DNA of 35,087 bases from Lachnospiraceae bacterium (GTDB taxonomy: Bacteria > Bacillota > Clostridia > Lachnospirales > Lachnospiraceae): contig JAQXZD010000022.1 of assembly GCA_029227035.1 (NCBI GenBank), forward strand, positions 1 through 35,087, in the 5' to 3' direction. Below, in pieces: positions 30,299-35,087 of this stretch (the stretch's first letter is position 1; each line of letters starts with the position of its first letter). A model generated the notes under the pieces. That model saw nothing but the letters and a program-made list of their open reading frames with translations. It did no database searches and was not told the DNA's origin. The position numbers and the translations under genes were made by a program.

Positions 30299-32588
30299 AG
30301 ATTATAAATCAATCAACCATTCCGTACGAAAAAAAGATTCCATGCAGCTGCTGCTTGGAAAACCGAATTATGTGGATGATATTACCCCGAAAGATGCGCT
30401 TGTGGTAAAGCTGCTGCGCAGCCCGCATCCGAATGCAATCGTACAGGAAGTTAATAAAACAGCTGCATTAAAAGTTCCCGGTGTTGTGGATATCTACACC
30501 TGGGAAGATGTCCCGACGAACCGCTTTGCCATTGCCGGACAAACCTACCCAGAGCCATCCCCTTATGACCGCCTGATTCTGGATCGCCATGTACGTTTTT
30601 CCGGTGATCCGGTGGCAATTATTGCCGCCGAAACGGAGAAGGCTGCACTTAAGGCTATGCGGCTGATCAAAGTAAAATATGAAATTCTCGAGCCGGTGCT
30701 TGATTTTCATACGGCAAAAGACAATAAAATACTGGTTCACCCGGAGGAAGACTGGTTCCCGCCATGTCCGGTAGGCGGTGACAATCACCATAATCTGGTG
30801 GCAAGCGAAGTCAACGGACAAGGGGATGTGGACACAGTTATGGCTGACTGTGATATCGTCATTGATCACACCTATCACACAAAAGCTTTCCAACAGGCGA
30901 TGATGGAAACCTTCCGCACCTATACAACGATGGACCGCTATGGCAGACTTCACGTCATATCTTCGACTCAGATTGTCTTCCATGTACGCCGCATATTATC
31001 CCGTGCACTTGGTATCCCAAAAAGCCGGATTCGTGTGGAAAAACCACGAATCGGAGGGGGATTCGGTGCAAAACAGACAGCGGTCTGCGAAGTATATCCG
31101 GCTTTTGTTACATTGAAAACCGGACGCCCGGCAAAACTGATTTATACCCGCGAGGAATGCCAGATTGCTGGTTCCCCTCGTCATGAGATGGAAGTCCGTG
31201 TCCGAATGGGCGCGGACAAAGATGGACGAATCCGCGCGCTGGATTTGTACACCCTCTCCAACACCGGTGCTTATGGAGAACACGGTCCTACAACAGTAGG
31301 ACTTTCCGGACATAAATCAATTCCGCTCTACAGTGGAAGTCTGGAAGCATACAAATTCAGCTATGATGTGGTCTATACCAACCTGCAACCAGCCGGAGCT
31401 TACCGCGGATACGGCGCTACCCAGGGTATTTTTGCACTGGAGTCAGCCGTCAACGAACTGGCGGAACGCCTTGGCATGGATCCGACAAGACTCCGCGATC
31501 AAAATATGGTCAAGGAAGGTATGACCATGCCTGCTTATTACGGCGAAACTGCCAATGCCTGTGCACTTGATAAGTGTATGGAACGCTGCCGCGAAATTTT
31601 CCACTGGGATGAAAAATACCCTGTTCGCGATATGGGAAACGGAAAAGTACGTTGCGCAGGTGTAGCCATGGCTATGCAGGGATCCGGTATCTCCAATATC
31701 GACACCGGTTCCGCTACCATAAAACTCAGCGATGACGGTACCTACAATCTGATTATCGGTGTAGCGGATATGGGTACAGGATGTGATACGATTCTTGCCC
31801 AGATGGTAGCCGAATATATGGACTGTGATGTGGATGATGTTGCCGTGTTTGGCGCAGATACGGATGTGTCTCCTTATGATTCCGGATCCTATGCCTCCTC
31901 CACCACTTACATCACCGGTAAAGCAGTAGAAAAAGCGTGCGCCGAACTGAAAAAAAATATTTGTGCCATTGCCGCGGATATGATGGAATGTGATCCGCAG
32001 GATGTAATTTTCGAGGGCTCACAGGTGCGACGCATTGATTCTGAGCAGAGTGTCAGCCTTTCCGACATTTCCTATAAGGCACAAGTGTGTAATACCCATG
32101 CGGCAGAAGTAACTGCCACGCATGCATCCCCGGTATCGCCACCGCCTTATATGGTCGGTATGGTCGAAATTGAATTGGACAAGCTGACCGGTCAGGTAAC
32201 GATTCTTGATTACAAAGCGGTTGTGGATTGTGGCATTCCGATTAATCCTGCACTTGCACGGATTCAGGCCGAGGGCGGTATTGTCCAGGGAATCGGCATG
32301 ACACTGATGGAAAATGTCAATTATGATTCCAACGGACGCCCAATTGAGTCTTCGTTCATGCAGTACAAAATTCCAACCCGCCTTGAGATGGGACAGCTTC
32401 AGGTAGAATTTGAACATAGCTATGAACCGACCGGACCGTTCGGCGCCAAATCCATCGGCGAGATTGTCATCAATACCCCGGCTCCGGCGATTGCTCATGC
32501 TATCTACCGTGCGACCGGCGTATGGCAGCGGGAGCTTCCAATTACCCCGGAAAAAATAGCCATGTCAGGAATCACAGAACAGCCATAA
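30288..32588 (+). CDS. xdhA: molybdenum hydroxylase large subunit (xanthine dehydrogenase type)
   Basis: 766 aa from ATG 30288, supported by GGAGG (30278-30282); the open frame continues upstream to 30141 but overlaps xdhC. Molybdopterin-binding motifs are visible: RIGGGFGAKQTA (about 254-265), AYRGYGATQG (about 373-382) and PFGAKSIGEI near the end, where the Glu is the expected catalytic base. The sequence resembles XdhD / selenium-dependent molybdenum hydroxylases more than classical XdhA. The purine permease nearby suggests a purine substrate, but other N-heterocycles are possible. No selD- or yqeB/yqeC-like gene is in the window. Confidence 0.9.
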   Translation: MENKDYKSINHSVRKKDSMQLLLGKPNYVDDITPKDALVVKLLRSPHPNAIVQEVNKTAALKVPGVVDIYTWEDVPTNRFAIAGQTYPEPSPYDRLILDRHVRFSGDPVAIIAAETEKAALKAMRLIKVKYEILEPVLDFHTAKDNKILVHPEEDWFPPCPVGGDNHHNLVASEVNGQGDVDTVMADCDIVIDHTYHTKAFQQAMMETFRTYTTMDRYGRLHVISSTQIVFHVRRILSRALGIPKSRIRVEKPRIGGGFGAKQTAVCEVYPAFVTLKTGRPAKLIYTREECQIAGSPRHEMEVRVRMGADKDGRIRALDLYTLSNTGAYGEHGPTTVGLSGHKSIPLYSGSLEAYKFSYDVVYTNLQPAGAYRGYGATQGIFALESAVNELAERLGMDPTRLRDQNMVKEGMTMPAYYGETANACALDKCMERCREIFHWDEKYPVRDMGNGKVRCAGVAMAMQGSGISNIDTGSATIKLSDDGTYNLIIGVADMGTGCDTILAQMVAEYMDCDVDDVAVFGADTDVSPYDSGSYASSTTYITGKAVEKACAELKKNICAIAADMMECDPQDVIFEGSQVRRIDSEQSVSLSDISYKAQVCNTHAAEVTATHASPVSPPPYMVGMVEIELDKLTGQVTILDYKAVVDCGIPINPALARIQAEGGIVQGIGMTLMENVNYDSNGRPIESSFMQYKIPTRLEMGQLQVEFEHSYEPTGPFGAKSIGEIVINTPAPAIAHAIYRATGVWQRELPITPEKIAMSGITEQP

Positions 32589-32720
32589 AATGGCTTCATT
32601 TGAACTATATGCCGGATTTGATTTGTGCAGCTTCAACTGGTACGATATCAGTAGTCATGAAACAGATATAAGCAGAATTATAATTTATTTTGATAAGTAT
32701 ATTAATCTGTGTTACGCTGC

Positions 32721-32795
32721 TTTAGAAACTCGGCAGATCTTGAGAAGTTCAAGGCAATGTATGGTATAGAGGGAGAAATTGCAAAGGAATATTAA
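32721..32795 (+). pseudogene. 3' remnant of a second copy of the 72-aa protein gene
   Basis: This 75-bp stretch encodes [18 protein letters not shown] and then a stop. It matches the last 24 codons of the gene at 12788-13006 ([18 protein letters not shown]) at both DNA and protein level. The 5' part is gone: 32589-32720 shows no related sequence and no other gene. It ends 1 nt before the second macrodomain gene, which marks the edge of a past rearrangement. Confidence 0.85.
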
Positions 32796-32796
32796 C

Positions 32797-33333
32797 ATGA
32801 ATTTAATCAAAACAGTAAGAGGAGATATCACAAAAATTCAAGATGTACAAGCTATTGTAAATGCTGCAAATTCATCACTACTTGGCGGTGGTGGTGTGGA
32901 CGGAGCCATTCATCGTGCAGCAGGATCGGAACTTTTGGCAGAGTGCCGGACTCTTCACGGATGTGAAACGGGACAGGCAAAGATTACAAAAGCATATAAA
33001 TTGCCCTGTGATTATGTGATACATACAGTTGGTCCAATTTGGAATGGCGGAAAGAAAAACGAAGAGGAACTGCTTGCAAACTGTTATTATAATTCCATGC
33101 GTGTAGCTATGGATAATGGAATAAGAACAATTGCTTTTCCGTCAATTTCGACAGGTATATATCATTTTCCGGTTGAACTGGCTGCAAAGATTGCAGTACA
33201 TACAGTTGCACGATTTCTGGATGAAAATGAAGGGAAATTTGATTTGGTGGAATGGGTACTTTTTGATGAAAATACGGAAAAAGTATACGAAACAGAAGTA
33301 GACAGATTATATAGGGAGGAAAATTTATTATGA
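32797..33333 (+). CDS. stand-alone macrodomain protein, copy B
   Basis: 178 aa from ATG 32797. It is nearly identical to copy A at 19179-19712: identical loop [18 protein letters not shown], with changes such as Pro to Ser after it, GVYRF to GIYHF in the phosphate loop, and different last residues. Catalytic positions are kept. By eye the first 200 nt differ at only a few, mostly silent positions. The ribosome site AAAGG is weak and lies in the remnant gene just upstream. Its stop overlaps the flavin reductase start (ATGA), unlike copy A. Confidence 0.9.
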   Translation: MNLIKTVRGDITKIQDVQAIVNAANSSLLGGGGVDGAIHRAAGSELLAECRTLHGCETGQAKITKAYKLPCDYVIHTVGPIWNGGKKNEEELLANCYYNSMRVAMDNGIRTIAFPSISTGIYHFPVELAAKIAVHTVARFLDENEGKFDLVEWVLFDENTEKVYETEVDRLYREENLL

Positions 33334-33887
33334 GAAAAAATTTTGGAGCAAAACCATGGGTATATCCGATGCCGGTATTTATCATTGCAACATATGATGA
33401 AAACGGCAAAGCAAACGCAATGAATGCAGCCTGGGATGGCGTTAGCGGTGATACAGAGATTTGTATTTGTATGGGGAAAAATCATAAGACAACTGAGAAT
33501 CTTAAGAAGAATCCGGAATTTACAGTAAGTATGGCGGACATGGAACACATTGTTGCCTGCGATTATGTCGGTCTTGTATCCGGTAAAGATACACCGGATA
33601 AGATGGAGAAGGCTGGCTTTACAACCAGTAAAGCAGAGTTTGTAAATGCACCGGTTATCAATGAACTTCCGATGACAATCGAGTGCAGAATGACAAGCTA
33701 TGATGAAGAAAGCGGTCATTTGTTTGCGGATATTATCAATGTCAGCGCGGACGAGAGGATTCTCACGGATGGCGGGATCGATATTTCCAAGCTCCGTCCG
33801 ATTGCATATGATCCGGTAAGTCATGCATACGTGGAATGCAGTCAGAAGGTTGGTAATGCTTTTAAGGATGGACTTGACCTAAAGTAA
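33330..33887 (+). CDS. flavin reductase-like / flavoredoxin-type FMN-binding protein
   Basis: The product is 185 aa with the flavin_reduct split-barrel pattern: [20 protein letters not shown] near the start, [20 protein letters not shown], and [20 protein letters not shown]. These proteins bind FMN and reduce it or pass electrons from it. GGGAGGA (33314-33320) and the ATGA overlap with macrodomain copy B show coupled translation. The pairing of a flavin reductase with a macrodomain is of unknown purpose. Confidence 0.85.
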   Translation: MRKNFGAKPWVYPMPVFIIATYDENGKANAMNAAWDGVSGDTEICICMGKNHKTTENLKKNPEFTVSMADMEHIVACDYVGLVSGKDTPDKMEKAGFTTSKAEFVNAPVINELPMTIECRMTSYDEESGHLFADIINVSADERILTDGGIDISKLRPIAYDPVSHAYVECSQKVGNAFKDGLDLK

Positions 33888-34114
33888 TAGACTGGATTAG
33901 AACGGAGATAGTATGGTATAATAAGGAACTGGAAGTTAACTATGCAAAATTCCAGAATGAACTGGCAAAAAATAGAATAGGAGGATAAGATATTGTTGAA
34001 ATGCCATTAAATAAATGTAGATTTATGATGGAAAATGCGTTGATTGTTGGCTTGATTAAGTGGATGGAATTTGAATTAGCTAGAATAGTTGAATAATTAG
34101 GTGAGGGGTTACAA
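33888..34114 (+). other. gene remnants without an intact gene
   Basis: One short stretch reads as a protein tail (KELEVNYAKFQNELAKNR, ending at a TAA near 33989). A 31-codon frame at 34001-34096 starts MPLNKCRFMMENALIVG, with AGGAGG 15 nt upstream. Neither has a recognisable domain. They look like ends of deleted genes. Confidence 0.3.
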
Positions 34115-34999
34115 ATGAAAAAGTATAAGATGGACTTACATGTCCACACACCGGCTTCTAAATGTTATTTAGGACCAAAGACGGATGATGAATATTTTGA
34201 AATTTTAAGCGCCGCAAGTAATCAAGGAATCGAAATACTCGCCATAACGGATCATAACACAGTTGCAGGTTACGAACGACTAGTGCAACTTAAAGAGGAT
34301 GTTCTGAAAAAGATAGAGTTTTTAGAACAGTATCAGAATGAATCATATAGAATGAAAGAAGAGTATGATGATATGGTTGCAAAAAGGAATTTGTTTGAGA
34401 ATCTATTGATACTCCCAGGAGTAGAGATAACCTTAAATCCAGGCATACATATACTTGTAATAGGAAATCATAATGACGTAGATAAACTGTCGGACATTCT
34501 TGATGATACTGGATATTCAAAAGAAAAAAGAGGAAGTGATAATGATAATGCTATTGATGTAGACATCGTAAATTTTCTTAAAAATCCAAAATTAAAGGGA
34601 CTAATAGTCTCAGCACCTCATATTGACAGTAAAAATGGAATATATGCCGAAATGGATGGACATTATAGATCATCGGTTATGAAAAGTGATGTAATCACAT
34701 CCTTCTCCATAAATTCTGACAGTCAAAAAGAAAACATTATAAGAATGTTTTCTTCGAATCCAGAATATAAAAGAGAGAAAATGCCAGCATTTATTAATTG
34801 CTCAGATGCGCATGAGTCTGCAAAAGTAGGGAATAAGTATTCATATGTCGAGATGGAAGCAAAGTCATTTAGTGAATTGGTGGCATTATTTGATGCACCA
34901 GATGGAAGGATAACGGATACTGATGATGATAGATTAATTATTATTCAAACTTCCCATACTGAAAACGGGCTTCGCTCCTTGAAAACTTTATATTTTTGA
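34115..34999 (+). CDS. PHP-domain protein, probably a truncated PHP-ATPase (TrlF-like)
   Basis: The product is 294 aa. PHP metal-binding motifs are visible: DLHVHTPAS (7-15), ITDHNTVAGY (44-53), LPGVEI (100-105), SAPHID (166-171) and NCSDAHES (228-235). The short coiled-coil-like part at about 55-95 and the DLHVHTPASKCY start resemble the N-terminal phosphoesterase domain of large PHP-AAA defence ATPases (TrlF family). Those continue for several hundred residues with a P-loop. Here the last 25 residues (from about 270) look unrelated and a TGA follows. An intact stand-alone PHP phosphoesterase is the alternative. AGGTGAGG precedes the ATG. Confidence 0.75.
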   Translation: MKKYKMDLHVHTPASKCYLGPKTDDEYFEILSAASNQGIEILAITDHNTVAGYERLVQLKEDVLKKIEFLEQYQNESYRMKEEYDDMVAKRNLFENLLILPGVEITLNPGIHILVIGNHNDVDKLSDILDDTGYSKEKRGSDNDNAIDVDIVNFLKNPKLKGLIVSAPHIDSKNGIYAEMDGHYRSSVMKSDVITSFSINSDSQKENIIRMFSSNPEYKREKMPAFINCSDAHESAKVGNKYSYVEMEAKSFSELVALFDAPDGRITDTDDDRLIIIQTSHTENGLRSLKTLYF

Positions 35000-35087
35000 C
35001 GATTGAATACACTTTAAGCGACTGCCGATGTGTAACCCAACGATACCTGCAGGTATTTTGGCAGCCTGTTAACGAAATCTGTAGTGA
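35000..35087. other. window end with a 14-bp palindrome; no gene seen
   Basis: ATACCTGCAGGTAT at 35043-35056 is a perfect palindrome followed by TTTTG. CTGCC and GGCAG lie on either side. It may be a protein-binding site or part of a mobile-element end. No coding frame is supported. Confidence 0.3.

Noticed and set aside
33162-33824. 220-aa minus-strand ORF opposite the macrodomain/flavin reductase genes
   Set aside because: Overlaps two well-supported plus-strand genes, has a Cys/Ile/His-rich composition and no ribosome site.
1-35087. CRISPR array, tRNA, rRNA or intact insertion sequence
   Set aside because: No regularly spaced repeats, no cloverleaf-like conserved sequence and no transposase frame were found on either strand.

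Overview
The window looks like a chromosome segment of an AT-rich gut Firmicute of the Lachnospiraceae type (Roseburia/Blautia/Dorea-like). The signs are AGGAGG-type ribosome binding sites, TTGACA/TATAAT promoters, lipoboxes, a GH13/maltodextrin ABC locus, and small accessory genes typical of that family. This is judged from gene content and style, not from a database match.

Region 1 (1-690) holds the last codons of an unidentified gene, a hairpin, and about 250 bp of closely spaced paired direct repeats that resemble arm-type sites at the end of an integrative element. A strong terminator, a promoter and two inverted LacI-type operators follow. Region 2 (693-8380) is a starch/maltodextrin locus: a surface lipoprotein with an InlB-type repeat and two carbohydrate-binding-like modules, a divergent LacI regulator, an intracellular GH13_20 amylase (neopullulanase/cyclomaltodextrinase), and a MalE-MalF-MalG importer.

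Region 3 (8455-22612) is an accessory, defence-like island. In order it holds: a Phd/RelE-type toxin-antitoxin operon in which both genes carry an in-frame stop; a methyltransferase overlapping a nuclease-helicase-HTH protein, then a DUF188 protein and a 72-aa protein; a MATE transporter; an HD-GYP protein; a peptide-deformylase-like protein; a macrodomain-HTH protein; an ADP-ribosylglycohydrolase-SseB fusion; a SIMPL-domain fragment; a stand-alone macrodomain protein; an RloA/RloB ATPase-nuclease pair resembling AbiL/PARIS; and a broken GGDEF protein. A frameshifted VanZ-like gene follows.

Region 4 (23300-32588) is by eye richer in G+C and is a molybdenum-hydroxylase module. It holds an NCS2 purine permease, an NTPase-MocA fusion, a ModE-like HTH protein, a BtuCD/MolBC-type ABC importer, and an FAD / 2Fe-2S / molybdopterin three-subunit dehydrogenase (xanthine dehydrogenase type). 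A ModE-like palindrome covers the predicted start site of the importer promoter, which links importer, regulator and enzyme as one molybdate/tungstate-dependent unit.

Region 5 (32589-35087) returns to accessory DNA: a 3' remnant of the 72-aa gene, a near-identical second macrodomain gene translationally coupled to a flavin reductase-like gene, short remnants, and a PHP-domain protein that looks like the cut-off N-terminus of a PHP-ATPase. The two macrodomain genes are direct repeats about 13.6 kb apart that bracket RloAB and the molybdenum module. No rRNA, tRNA, CRISPR array or intact insertion sequence was seen.
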